From the NCBI GenBank assembly GCA_903632075.3, contig CAHIKZ030004724.1:3805001-3869000 (forward strand): 64,000 bases of DNA. Direction: 5' to 3'. Source of the DNA: Acanthosepion pharaonis. Its lineage: Eukaryota > Mollusca > Cephalopoda > Sepiida > Sepiidae. Below are positions 28,894 through 39,005 of the stretch, piece by piece. The notes under the pieces were generated by a model, which saw nothing but the letters and a program-made list of their open reading frames with translations, ran no database searches and was not told where the DNA came from. The stretch's first letter is position 1. Every line of letters begins with the position of its first letter. Both the position numbers and the translations under genes were made by a program.

Positions 28894-29020
28894 ACTTTCG
28901 AGCATACGTGTGGATATGTACGTGCATATGCGCCTTCTGGTGTATGTGTGTATGTGCATGTCTGTAGGCCATTGTGCATTTGCACAATTATGTACGTGTA
29001 CGTATGTATAGGTGTGCGTG
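28255..29020. repeat. Degenerate (GT)n/(GTAT)n tract
   Basis: Alternating purine-pyrimidine rich sequence with a pure (GT)n run at 28836-28891. Cys/Val/Tyr-rich frames (plus) and His/Thr-rich frames (minus) arise from repeat slippage. Confidence 0.95.
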
Positions 29021-29575
29021 CACTTTGTAAAAGAGAAAGAAATAGCAAGAAGCAATCACTTTGATCAGAGAACTTAACAAAAGCATCGAAGAACAAAATC
29101 GGTGCCAAATTTAGAATTTCAGACCTTCTTATTAAATAGGAAGCGGAAATCTTTTATTTCCAAGCTTTGAAAGGAACCCTTACCCCCAAGCAGTCAATCT
29201 AGAAAATTCTAAGATCAACGATAGACGATTAGTATTTTTCTCTACAATTAAGGAATGAAAAGAAAAAAGAAAAGAAACTATTTGCAAACTAAAAAAAAAA
29301 GAAACTAAAAAGAAATAAAATAAAATGAAAATTGACAAAATCTTTTGAAAGCAGCAGATTTGCATCAATTTATGTTTAGCTGTCTTTCCAGAAATTTCTC
29401 GCGAGTCTCATTTTCACAATTTGTAGACGCAATTTGTAACTATATTCACGTTGGTCTGAATCGAAAACTACAGGTAATTTTGAACAATTTCCTTTGACTT
29501 TGAGACCAAAGATTTTGTGATAAAATGCGTCGACTAAATTCCGACAACCAATTCACACATTTTGAAAAAGAACAA
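29021..29575. other. Unrecognised AT-rich sequence
   Basis: An A+G rich patch at 29255-29330. Nothing else assigned. Confidence 0.3.
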
Positions 29576-29642
29576 ATGAAAATTAAGTTCTCATATATAT
29601 AGATCGATAGATATTATATATGTACGCAGTCTTTTAGCCATG

Positions 29643-29644
29643 AC

Positions 29645-29689
<45 letters not shown>
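29643..29689. repeat. (GATA)n microsatellite
   Basis: About 11-12 units. Confidence 0.95.
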
Positions 29690-29975
29690 GAGAGGATACG
29701 ATAAGAAACAAATGAAAAACGTTTATAAATCACTTTTATTAAAGTTTCATAAGAGAATGAGATATAAAAAAGGAAAGACAGAGAAAAATTCTAGTATTTT
29801 AAATTTTTGTGTTTTGCATTGGTTAAGCAGACTTCACGTCCATTTGTCTTGTTAAGCAGCGTTGGTGTGCAAAAAAAATCTACAAATTAATATGGAAACC
29901 ACAGTGACAATGCCTGGCGAGCTGTAGCTATGGGCCCCATACACATCAGGTAATCTTTAATGTGTGAATGTATAC
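29690..29975. other. Unrecognised segment
   Basis: No repeat or coding feature seen. Confidence 0.3.
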
Positions 29976-29978
29976 ACA

Positions 29979-29979
<1 letters not shown>

Positions 29980-30037
<58 letters not shown>

Positions 30038-30110
30038 ATGTGTGTTTTTTTGTGTGTGTGTGTGTGAGTGTGTGGGTATGTGTGTGTTACTGTGTGTGTG
30101 TCTGATAAAA
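29980..30110. repeat. (TA)n followed by (TG)n
   Basis: TA array 29980-30033, then TG-rich to 30104, directly joined to an HP copy. Confidence 0.95.
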
Positions 30111-30295
30111 TATAGTTTTAAGGTATGTTATAATTATAGAATAATGTGCTCAATATCTAGAGCGCATGTAAATATAAAAGTGGACATTAAAGTCGACACC
30201 CAGAGGCAGCAGTATGTTTTATGCTAAAACCTCTGACAATTGCGTTTAGCATGAGAAAGAATTTCGCCTCTGGGGTTGATTACGATGTCCACTTG
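30105..30295 (+). mobile_element. HP family copy with palindromic arms
   Basis: TGATAAAATATAGTTTTAAG start. 30179-30294 is an imperfect inverted repeat running from AAGTGGACATTAAAGTCGAC to the complementary ATGTCCACTT. The ribozyme segment CTGACAATTGCGTTTAGCAT has A at position 8 and a broken GAAA, so it is dead. (CA)n and (TA)n follow to 30377. Confidence 0.65.

Positions 30296-30297
<2 letters not shown>

Positions 30298-30377
<80 letters not shown>
30298..30377. repeat. (CA)n-(TA)n compound microsatellite
   Basis: CA at 30298-30326, TA at 30327-30377. Confidence 0.95.
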
Positions 30378-30380
<3 letters not shown>

Positions 30381-30510
30381 GTATTTGAGGAGCAATGCGT
30401 ATTTTATATACACATTATTTATGAAAGAGGGATTACTGGCCAATTGCACAATTATTAAATTACATTACCTAGCAGCCAACAAGAATTAAGACAACATTCA
30501 GAAAAAATGA

Positions 30511-30564
30511 TATATATATATATATATATATATATGTAAATGTTTTGCGATATGTATATATAAA

Positions 30565-30630
<66 letters not shown>
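30511..30630. repeat. (TA)n arrays
   Basis: 30511-30535 and 30569-30630 with a short unique linker; 3' border of the Penelope-like fragment. Confidence 0.95.
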
Positions 30631-30633
<3 letters not shown>

Positions 30634-30639
30634 ATATGT

Positions 30640-31290
30640 TTAGTGTTACAAAATTTTATCACTGCCATGAAAAGATAAAAATTAGTTTTATTATTACCAC
30701 TGATGATAATAAAAAGTAAAAATGAAAAACGTGCTAGCTAACCGGTTTCGTACCTCGCTCAAAAGAGCTAAATCGAGGTAAATTAAGTAAATTATATAAA
30801 AAAGAACAATGGACAAAGTTTACTGGCGGGAGAGAAAAATATTTAAATGGTAATTAGTTGGAGGCCTAATACAAAGTATTTCTGTTTATAAAGAGAAGGC
30901 TTTAATGATAGAATATAGATGGCCTCCAACACTTTTAGGTGGTAATTTGAGTGGGATTTGCTAAGGATAGTAAAAGAGCCCACACTAAAACTAACAGCAC
31001 AATTATGACTATTTATAAGGTGTTCTACGATGGAAGACCCGTATGTATTGGTCAAAATGTCCGAGGGAATGTGCTAAAGCTTTCGAATTTTCGCTGGAAC
31101 ATATTGTTTTATTCTAACATCCAGCCTTTACATCGTTCTCCCTCTGTAGTGCGAACCGCAACTACATTTAAAAGAATAAATCAACGAACTATTAAGATGT
31201 GGAGGGAGAACATCCTTACACATAGACAGAAGGATAGGCTTGACAAAGAAAACAACACGAGTGTTAGCTGCAAAGTAACAATGTCGAACT
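30640..31290 (-). pseudogene. Penelope-like element 3' part, second GIY-YIG lineage
   Basis: Minus strand, with stops and frameshifts: KDVLPPHLNSSLIYSFKCSC, GSHYRGRT, RLDVRIKQYVPAKIRK, TYGSSIVEHLINSHNC and LKVLEAIYILSLKPSLYKQ. These are the ordered blocks of a Penelope-type GIY-YIG endonuclease. The last ~70 codons (31055-30843) are open. The 3' UTR holds GAGCGAGGTACGAAACCGG, a common Penelope tail motif. It differs clearly from the lineages at 15.5 and 27.3 kb. Confidence 0.8.
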
Positions 31291-31299
31291 GTGGTAGAA

Positions 31300-31660
31300 A
31301 CCTGCTTAGGTGTGTGAACCGGGCGATAGGCAAACCTATCTACTCCTATTGAGGGAGAAAAGGTAAATCAATGTTAAATAAAAATACATAATTTCAGGTG
31401 GAGACGTTGGAAGTATAGAGGTGAATTAGACTTTAGAAAGACGCGGAATCCCAGTCTTAAAGAAGAAACAAGGGAAAAAAAACTGTACTACTGTTCAAAA
31501 GAGTGGAAAGGAGTGTGAACCGGGCGATAGGAAAACCTATCTACTATTTCTTTGCTCACAGGTAGCTGCATTTAACTGAATTTTGCTATTGTCATCTGGT
31601 CAAGATCATACTGACTTTTTTTTTTAATAAAAAGTTTACTTTTTTAGGGTCCTGTATTGT
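31300..31660. other. Segment with a 34-bp direct repeat
   Basis: GTGTGAACCGGGCGATAGG plus AAACCTATCTACT occurs at 31311-31344 and 31512-31545. Each contains the small hairpin GATAGG-NAAA-CCTATC. The nature of the segment is unknown. Confidence 0.5.
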
Positions 31661-31667
31661 AAAACAA

Positions 31668-31995
31668 CGCGTTAGAGCAATGGGTAGCGTCCTCTGATTG
31701 AGGAATCGGAGAGCCGAGTTCGAATTCCAGTCGAATCCATTACATTCACTTACATTCTAATATCCTTCGGAAAGGTAGGAATTCTCTTTTTCTCTCCCCC
31801 AGCTACGAGTAAATAGCAGGACAGACTGGGTTCTATAGCCTTGGATGGAAACCGGTCTAGGAGAAGGAAAAACTCTGAATTCAAAGCCGGCCTGGAGAGA
31901 TTGGGCTCCGTCAGGCTATCTTGCCCAAGAAACACCACTTCTACTGTGGCTGCAGTACGTATGATGCCCCTACGACCCTACAGGTCACGGGATTA
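31668..31995 (+). mobile_element. SINE-A, most complete copy
   Basis: Head GAATCGGAGAGCCGAGTTCG with B box GAGTTCGAATTCCA, core TTCACTTACATTC...GGAAAGGTAGGAATTC, then ATAGCCTTGGATGGAAACCG, GGGCTCCGTCAGGCTATCTT and CTACGACCCTACAGGTCACG, ending in an A-rich run at 31993. It serves as the window's reference for the family (about 330 bp). Confidence 0.85.
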
Positions 31996-32833
31996 AAAAA
32001 ATTGTAAAAAAAAAAAAAAGTAAAAATAAGACCCCCCCCCATTTGCATAATTATGTTCTTGAATCAATTCTTTAACTGATTGAAATATTTCTTCTCAAAT
32101 TAATGGCCGTTCTGCCGCCGTCTAGTTGGAAGTGAGATGATCTATCACATAAAGGTTGATTATCGACCAAATGAACAGGTTTTCAACTTTTGGTCAAAAA
32201 ATGTGTAGCTGTAAATTCGCCAGTCCTAAATGTAAGCTATGTGATCTTTTATACAAGTAATTTCAAATTTCCTTTTCTGTTTTTTTTTTTTTTTTTTTTT
32301 ATTTATTTTATTTTCTCTCATATTTCCAGTGAACTTTCCGTATTACTAACCAAATATAGCATTCCTAAGCTTCGCCAGTCAAGCATTAATTGATGGTAGA
32401 CATGTAAAATGCTATTTTTCTTTTTCCCCTGAGTTAAAAGCTCCAAGCAATTTAAAGACGATGACGTATTTAGGTGGCCATCTTGAAATATACGTTTTTC
32501 TCGCCACCTATAGCGGCTTAAGGTTTTAAGTTCTTTGCTTGATTTGTTCGTTGCAATTGGGACTTTCACTCAAGATTTAAGTCAGAATTCATAACGAACA
32601 TGACAGAATTGAATGCACAAAAAGTGGTAGACTGGACATTTTTGAAAATGACAAGTCTTTTGTTGCCTTTTCTCTTTGACATCTGTGTGAAGCGGAGATA
32701 GACTGACAGCAAAGTAATAATAGGTTGAGTGTATGAAGGCAAGTTTTTTCTACTATTTCTCCATACATCCTCTGTCTTCATCCTATTCCTCTTATCCTCT
32801 CTTGTCCTTTCATTCTGTCTTTCCTTCTTTTTC

Positions 32834-32835
<2 letters not shown>
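31996..32835. other. Unrecognised sequence with homopolymer runs
   Basis: C11 at about 32030 and T21 at 32280-32300. Small minus-strand open frames (32318-32781) have no recognisable protein features. Confidence 0.3.
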
Positions 32836-32837
<2 letters not shown>

Positions 32838-32896
<59 letters not shown>

Positions 32897-33002
32897 TAAA
32901 TATGTTAGCTCTATCTCTGATATTGAGCGCTTTCTAATAAGTACCCATATAATATAATATATAAATAATTATACATATATATATTTATTTATATACACTT
33001 TT

Positions 33003-33057
<55 letters not shown>

Positions 33058-33269
33058 GGTAACAGTACCTCTTTTTTTAATTATATTTTTCTTGCATACG
33101 TACAAGTATCTTCTCTAAACTCAATGAATTTCTAAAGGTTTATTTGGTTTCGAGTGCTTTCGGCTAAACTTGTTAACTATTTTCCAGGATTATTTCTATA
33201 ATATGCTATAATAAATGATGTGTAAGTACTAATCGAGATGGCATAAAAATTCAGGTATTAGACATATTG

Positions 33270-33316
<47 letters not shown>
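32838..33316. repeat. (TA)n cluster with HP and Penelope tail scraps
   Basis: TA arrays at 32838-32893, 33007-33055 and 33271-33316. Between them, 32894-32940 is an HP scrap (GCTCTATCTCTGATATTGAG). 33120-33215 carries, on the minus strand, TTTAGCCGAAAGCACTCGAA, a Penelope tail-type motif. Confidence 0.7.
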
Positions 33317-33324
<8 letters not shown>

Positions 33325-33335
33325 TATAATATATA

Positions 33336-33513
33336 TAATATAAAAGGCTCAAACATTAATATTCCATAGTTATAATTTATTACATTGGAATCGTAATCAC
33401 GATCCAATTTATCAGACCTAAAAATTTGTAGGTCTCATGAATTTGATTGTGATTACGATTCCAATATGATAAATTATAACCATGGAATATTAATGTTTGA
33501 GCCTTTTATATTA
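33336..33513. repeat. Long near-perfect palindrome (stem about 74 bp)
   Basis: Left arm 33336-33409 (TAATATAAAAGGCTCAAACA...) and right arm 33440-33513 are reverse complements with only a few mismatches. The 30-base loop holds a further 6-bp hairpin GACCTA/TAGGTC. No terminal duplication was identified. Confidence 0.85.
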
Positions 33514-33574
33514 TATTCTTACTCTGTCCTGGACATTGAGCTCTACCTGGATTCTATCCACTTGGAAATTTATA

Positions 33575-33610
33575 CATACATATATATATATATATATATA
33601 TTAGTGGTTA

Positions 33611-33644
<34 letters not shown>

Positions 33645-33673
33645 TGACCACTAATATTATCAACATATATATA

Positions 33674-33709
<36 letters not shown>

Positions 33710-33717
33710 TGTATGTA
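33575..33717. repeat. (TA)n palindrome and (TATG)n
   Basis: ATTAGTGGTTAGTATATATA at 33599 and its complement at about 33658 enclose TA repeats. (TATG)n follows at 33681-33717. Confidence 0.9.
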
Positions 33718-34379
33718 TCTAGAAAAGACTTCAACCTAAAGAGATGTTGATTTTTTTTATTGACGTATATTATGCAAAGTATGGAGTTTATTTAAACACT
33801 TTATTCTCAATTTAGATTTGGAAGTACACCAAATTATTCGAAAATTTCAAAAACACATAAACTGCAGCGTTTCGGAAATGCTGGATTGTAGCCAACAAAA
33901 TGTTGTCTACCAGATTAACAACATTAAATTCTTCATAATGGCTGAATACCTGAACAAAAACAGGACAAAATTATGAACTTTGAACAGTTTATTCACAATT
34001 TTTGATAAAAACAAAAAGGTGTCAACCCAATGAGCGGAGCTGGTAGAGAGAATGCAAAACTGCTCATTTTGTTTTTCTTCCCTGCACTTTCTCTTATCTC
34101 TTCAAAGGCAAATCTTTTATTCATTTCCTCTTGTAATTTGTAATACATTATCTGGATGATTTAAACCATTTCACAACTCCGGTCGGATGAGGCAGTTGTC
34201 TGTCTGGAATAAATTATTACAGAACTCTTTATTAAAGACGTACTGAGTTTTTCCGCTGATGTATATCATATTGTTCTGTATTTTGATACATTGAGCTCTC
34301 TTCAGGGATCTATCTTTTTAATATTTTATATGAAAAAAGACCTATTTTAATTATCCTTTTCATTTACGGATTTGATGTT
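33718..34379. other. Mostly unrecognised; Penelope tail-like patch
   Basis: On the minus strand at 33895-33850, CCAGCATTTCCGAAACGCTG is a motif of the kind found at Penelope-like 3' ends. The remainder is unassigned. Confidence 0.35.
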
Positions 34380-34810
34380 ATGATAATAATAATAACATTG
34401 TTATTAAAGACCACAAACAAAAAAAGTGCCTCCTGATTGATATGACAGTCCCTGCCGACTGCAGTGTATTTTTGAAGATATTCAAAAAGCTGTCAAAATA
34501 CAAGAACCTTGAAATAGAAATCTCAAAAATGTGGTACATGGGAACATCAACAATCCCTGTTGTAGTTGGAGCCCTAGGATTGGGTGGAAAAGATTCCAGT
34601 AGACTAATTGAAGGGATCCTTGGAAGCCTATGCCTTAAAGAAATACGAAAAAAAATTGTTCTCACAAGTACAGCCCACACTTTGCGAGGGGCTTTGTCCA
34701 TTTAAAATATGTCTGTTGAAAAAATGATGCCATTTCTAACCTTAAGAACCTAAAGAAATGTGTACACACCAGAAATCAAAGGAAATAAAAACAATAATAA
34801 TAATAATAGC
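34380..34810 (+). pseudogene. LINE C-terminal fragment with ATT-type tail (LINE-T), copy 1
   Basis: Open from about 34398 to the stop at 34703: VIKDHKQKKCLLIDMTVPAD, KLSKYKNLEIEISKMW, TIPVVVGALGLGGKDS and VLTSTAHTLRGALSI. This is the region downstream of the reverse transcriptase in a family widespread in fish and molluscs. The 3' UTR ends in (AAT)n at 34789-34808. The 5' truncation falls in another (ATA)n at 34380-34392. Microsatellite target use recalls the Dong/R4 clade, but the clade is inferred. Confidence 0.7.
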
Positions 34811-34916
34811 TAGCCGCTTGTATTTGAGGATACCCGTCTATTAGGGTGGCTAGCCAATCCCTATTGCAGACGATCGCTCGGGCACATTTGTGTTTATTCA
34901 ACACCCAATATTCAAC

Positions 34917-35068
34917 AAATATTAAATAAATGTTCTGTTTATACTAAACAGTATTAACAACATTTACCAGCCTGAATGTCCAAGAAATTTTCATAGAAAA
35001 TATGCGTCCTCCGGTAAATGTTGTCAATACTGTTTATTATAAACAGAGCATTTACTTAAATATTTGTA
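34917..35068. repeat. Inverted repeat, about 55-bp arms
   Basis: 34917-34971 (AAATATTAAATAAATGTTCT...) and 35014-35068 are imperfect reverse complements around a 40-base spacer containing GCCTGAATG. Confidence 0.75.
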
Positions 35069-35130
35069 TCTATAAAAGAGTGTATAAATATACAAATGTC
35101 TTAAAATAATTGTCGGACTTTGTCCATTCC

Positions 35131-35132
<2 letters not shown>

Positions 35133-35171
<39 letters not shown>
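35133..35171. repeat. (TA)n microsatellite
   Basis: TA array next to the TTAA-flanked element. Confidence 0.9.
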
Positions 35172-35174
<3 letters not shown>

Positions 35175-35180
35175 TATAGT

Positions 35181-35928
35181 TTAACTGATTTAACATATGG
35201 TTTTTCCGCTACACAGTAATAACCATGTTTCAAAAACTGAAGCTAAAAACTTCAAATTTAATTATATAATTAAATTAAAAGCATTAGTTCCGTTTCATCT
35301 TCAAGCTAATATTGGAATAACTTATTTTTAAATTTACTGAGTTTTAAATGCACATATAAATTCATAATTTCCTGTTTCCAAGGACACAGAGAAATCCAAT
35401 CATTCAGGCAGGGATGGTAGTGTGTTCATTTTTATTAACTATTGTTGTATCAATTATGAGTTACGTTTGAAAAAGTGGTTAAGTTTAGAGAGGGGAGGGG
35501 TGCATTTTTCAACGAATTCTGACATCCGTTAAATGCATGTCGTCTGTTTTTTGGGGTTAGAATACGTTTTATTTATCAACAATTTTAAAATATTTTTACT
35601 CTTAATTACTAATAGACCATATTTCTTTTTAAAACAAGTAAATGTAATAGAATTATTTAAATTATTTAAAATTATTTTTTCATATCAAATATAAGTATGT
35701 ATATTACCAGCTCCCATTTTTTTATTTTATTTTTAAATATTATTTGAGGAAAAATTTTGACAATGACGGTAAAAAGTAACTATTTCATATCTCTGATTAA
35801 GTAATTTTTTATGTTTTATAAAATTAGTAATATATAGTTTCTAATGTATTAAATTTAAAGTTTTAGCTTCAGTTTTTGAAACATGGTTATTACTGTGTAG
35901 CGGAAAAACCATATTTTAAATCAGTTAA
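35181..35928. mobile_element. Non-autonomous element with 70-bp TIRs flanked by TTAA
   Basis: Ends 35185 on and 35924 back share CTGATTTAAMATATGGTTTT and continue matching through TCCGCTACACAGTAATAACC to AAACTGAAGCTAAAA (about 70 bp, few mismatches). TTAA lies at 35181-35184 and 35925-35928, as expected for piggyBac- or Kolobok-type insertion. Similarity extends a few A/T bases outside TTAA, so the boundaries are not certain. The 600-bp interior is AT-rich and non-coding. Confidence 0.7.
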
Positions 35929-36031
35929 TTTATAATATTTATGCTCTGTTACATTGAGCACTGTTTTGTAAAAATAAAAATAAAAAATATCAATAAGAAC
36001 ACCGGATTATATATCTTACTGTTCTTTCGTT

Positions 36032-36064
36032 ATATATATATATATATATATCTATATATATATA
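36032..36064. repeat. (TA)n microsatellite
   Basis: Short imperfect TA array. Confidence 0.9.
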
Positions 36065-36235
36065 GTAAGGTAATGAAGGTTTTGATGATCCGTGTAGATA
36101 ATTCCAATGGGGATGTAATCCAGAGAGCTCAATGTTACACCAGAATAAATATTAATTAAATAATTAAAAAGAGACAACCTTAAGGTTCTGTGACTATAAT
36201 TTATTTCCTCAGAAAATATATCTTACTTGGTTCAT

Positions 36236-36271
36236 CAGGTCACATCTCTAGTTACCTAGAGATGTGACCTG
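36236..36271. repeat. Perfect 16-bp hairpin
   Basis: CAGGTCACATCTCTAG, loop TTAC, then the exact complement. It is preceded by GGTTCAT, so the minus strand reads ...CTGATGAACC after the hairpin. No GAAA arm is placed to complete a ribozyme. Confidence 0.8.
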
Positions 36272-36294
36272 GTAAACAAAGGTAGGCACATGTA

Positions 36295-36412
36295 AATTTC
36301 TGTAGTAAGCTTGTCTCGTTTGATCAATTACGACTGAGTAGTGATTTCGATCCGCACTGTGTACCCCATAATTTTAGCCTTGTGCCACATCTAAGCTACG
36401 CTTATAAAATCA
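36295..36412 (+). repeat. tRNA-like unit, single copy
   Basis: GTAAGCTTGTCTCGTTTGAT, GATTTCGATCCGCACTG (B-box relic), GCCTTGTGCCACATCTAAGC. This is the unit tandemised at 47.9 kb, here alone. Confidence 0.65.
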
Positions 36413-36769
36413 CCGACGAGTTTCTCTCTACATATATTCTTATTTTCAGATACATAGAGACAGACCCGATCTTGCAAGAAATGATTTGGGTCGAGTCACT
36501 TTTGTGTGCGGTGTCGCTGGTTACAATGTTTGCTCTGTCTTAGGTCAATTTCAACATTGAGCGCTGTCTATAATTCCATCCATAAAGTGTCTCTCATTTC
36601 GTCTCGTTTGTCTTTTCTTATGTTTCCTTTTCCAACTGTTTTTTTTTTTCGGTGTTTCTATTCGTTCCTTTCTTTATTGGTTCTCTGTTTTTATTTTTAT
36701 TTTCTTTTATCACTTTAAGTGCATTCGTTTGATAAGATCGCCAGTGCATGCTTTACGAATACTTTCATT
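36413..36769. other. Unrecognised, T-rich toward the right
   Basis: No element or credible gene; 36600-36715 is pyrimidine-rich. Confidence 0.3.
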
Positions 36770-36772
36770 TGT

Positions 36773-36815
<43 letters not shown>

Positions 36816-36838
36816 AACTGTAACAGATAATAAAACGT

Positions 36839-36885
<47 letters not shown>

Positions 36886-36908
36886 AACTGTAACAGATAA
36901 TAAAACGT

Positions 36909-36955
<47 letters not shown>

Positions 36956-36978
36956 AACTGTAATAGATAATAAAACGT

Positions 36979-37013
<35 letters not shown>

Positions 37014-37036
37014 AACTGTAATAGATAATAAAACGT

Positions 37037-37097
<61 letters not shown>

Positions 37098-37465
37098 AAA
37101 AGGGTAAGTACGAACAATCAGGTTTAGTAGGGAGAACAATGTAGTCTCGACCGGTATCACTATTCCAATGTCTTGTAGTAATTGTCTGAATGCGACTCTG
37201 TTTCGGACTGCCTCTGACTCGACTGACTGACTGAGTCGCTCACTCTGACCGACTGACTGACAGACTCCTGACGGACCTCACTCCAGCCTTCAGACTGAAA
37301 CTCTCTGCTTTCTCTTGAGGCGCAGTATTTATTACGTATGGAATAGTCCATTATGTTATTATGGGTAAGGTCCCATAACAATGATAAAACGTAATAGATA
37401 GATAGATAATAAACTGTAATAGATAATAAAACGTAATAGATAGATAGATAGATAGATAGATAATG
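36770..37465. repeat. Higher-order (GATA)n array
   Basis: Four GATA blocks to 37095 are separated by the same 31-bp linker TAATAAACTGTAACAGATAA-TAAAACGTGAT. The period is about 58-70 bp and the linker drifts from AACAG to AATAG along the array. A fifth linker with short GATA blocks recurs at 37385-37465. Between them, 37160-37370 holds CTGA/GACT-rich sequence. Tyr-Leu-Ser-Ile frames on the minus strand are artefacts. Confidence 0.9.
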
Positions 37466-37960
37466 CATAGGCCTACAACCTTAACCAGAAATATTTACTC
37501 ATGCAAAATGTGCTCTACTTTTAAGAATGTTATTTAAACTTGCGTTAGTCACATGTGGTGTTTTGTTACCCACAAATTTTTAAAATGTTCTTTTGCTCCA
37601 TTCCACTAGTCTCCTACCTCAGTGTTGTTGTTTTAGCACATGGTGTGGTGCAGTTGTAGCTCAGTTGTCGTCGGAGACAGATACTAGGAGACTATCCATT
37701 TTCGGAAATCCGAGGTAACTAACACAGGGTTAAGACCGTATTGCGCCAATGACCCCAGTGCTATACGTTGCCAGTTTGACAGTAATTAGTAGAGGTTATT
37801 TGCTTCAGGATTTTGGAGACTGCCACCGATTTTCCCGTGAAAGCATACCAGGGAATTCTTATAATCTTCAAATGTAATTTTTGTTTTTTTCTCTGATCTC
37901 TACTAATTCTTTCCATTTTCTCATTATTTTCATTTTGTTTTCCTTTTTCTCCATTTCTAT
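37466..37960. other. Unrecognised sequence
   Basis: 37655-37670 GTAGCTCAGTTG looks like a tRNA box A, but no B box follows within tRNA distance. Confidence 0.3.
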
Positions 37961-37964
37961 TCAT

Positions 37965-37973
37965 TCTCCCTCC

Positions 37974-38004
<31 letters not shown>

Positions 38005-38008
38005 ACTC
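37965..38008. repeat. (CT)n microsatellite
   Basis: Imperfect CT array. Confidence 0.9.
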
Positions 38009-38200
38009 TCGCAATACCTACAACGAGCTTTCTTTGACATATTCCAACCAATACGAATTGAAGACCCGAAAAATAAAGCCATCTTTCTATTTCATATTTT
38101 TACTCACAAAATCTATCTCCATTTTCAGTGCCACGAGCCATTTGCCGTCAGGTCCATCTTGTTTCCATTAGTATTTTAAGCACACACGTGTATATACATA

Positions 38201-38263
38201 ACATACACACACACGCGCGCGCGCGCACGTATATGTGTATGTGTGTGTGTGTGTGTATGTACG
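38201..38263. repeat. 63-bp alternating purine-pyrimidine tract
   Basis: (CA)n passes into (CG)7 and (TG)n without breaking strict R-Y alternation, including GCGCGCGCGCGCACGTATAT. It is a strong Z-DNA candidate. Confidence 0.9.
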
Positions 38264-38351
38264 ACTACAGATCAATAAATTCCGGTGGATGTTCCTGTAA
38301 ACATATGGTACTTAAATAAAAATATGAATTACATACGAAAATAAACATTGG

Positions 38352-38355
<4 letters not shown>

Positions 38356-38427
<72 letters not shown>

Positions 38428-38506
38428 TGTATATGTATGTATATATATATATATAAAGAGACAGAGAGAAAGAGAGGGAGAGAGAATGATTATTATAAGA
38501 AAATAG

Positions 38507-38543
<37 letters not shown>

Positions 38544-38667
38544 TGTAAGCCAAAAGTTTTCAGTCTTTAAGATACTTTAAAAAAGCTTCAAACGTTTGCA
38601 AAACTATCTACATAACTATATATTTAAACTTTCCCTCTCTCACTCACTTTCACTATCTCTCTCCCCA

Positions 38668-38723
<56 letters not shown>

Positions 38724-38803
38724 ATGTGCCTGATGGATGTCTCATCTTCCACTACAATCGCAGGTGCACACATATATACACATATATCCTCATCCATACA
38801 CAC

Positions 38804-38854
<51 letters not shown>

Positions 38855-38883
38855 CCCAAATTTAAATTATATATATATGTATT

Positions 38884-38944
<61 letters not shown>

Positions 38945-38956
38945 CATCTGTGTATT

Positions 38957-39005
<49 letters not shown>
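38356..39005. repeat. Cluster of TA, TATG, GATA, CT and TG microsatellites
   Basis: TA 38356-38400, TATG 38400-38430, GATA 38507-38542, CT 38640-38685, TA/TG 38686-38725, TA 38808-38852, 38890-38940 and 38959-39004. About half of the 650 bp is pure repeat. Confidence 0.95.

Noticed and set aside
28400..29108. Cys/Val-rich and His/Thr-rich frames
   Set aside because: Derived from the GT-rich tract; no conserved spacing of Cys.
36232..36275. Hammerhead ribozyme next to the 16-bp hairpin (minus CTGATGA)
   Set aside because: No GAAA arm with a stem III at a workable distance; the hairpin itself is real.
36710..37160. 131-135 codon YLSI-repeat frames on the minus strand
   Set aside because: Translation of GATA arrays.
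37655..37670. tRNA box A (GTAGCTCAGTTG)
   Set aside because: No B box within tRNA distance.
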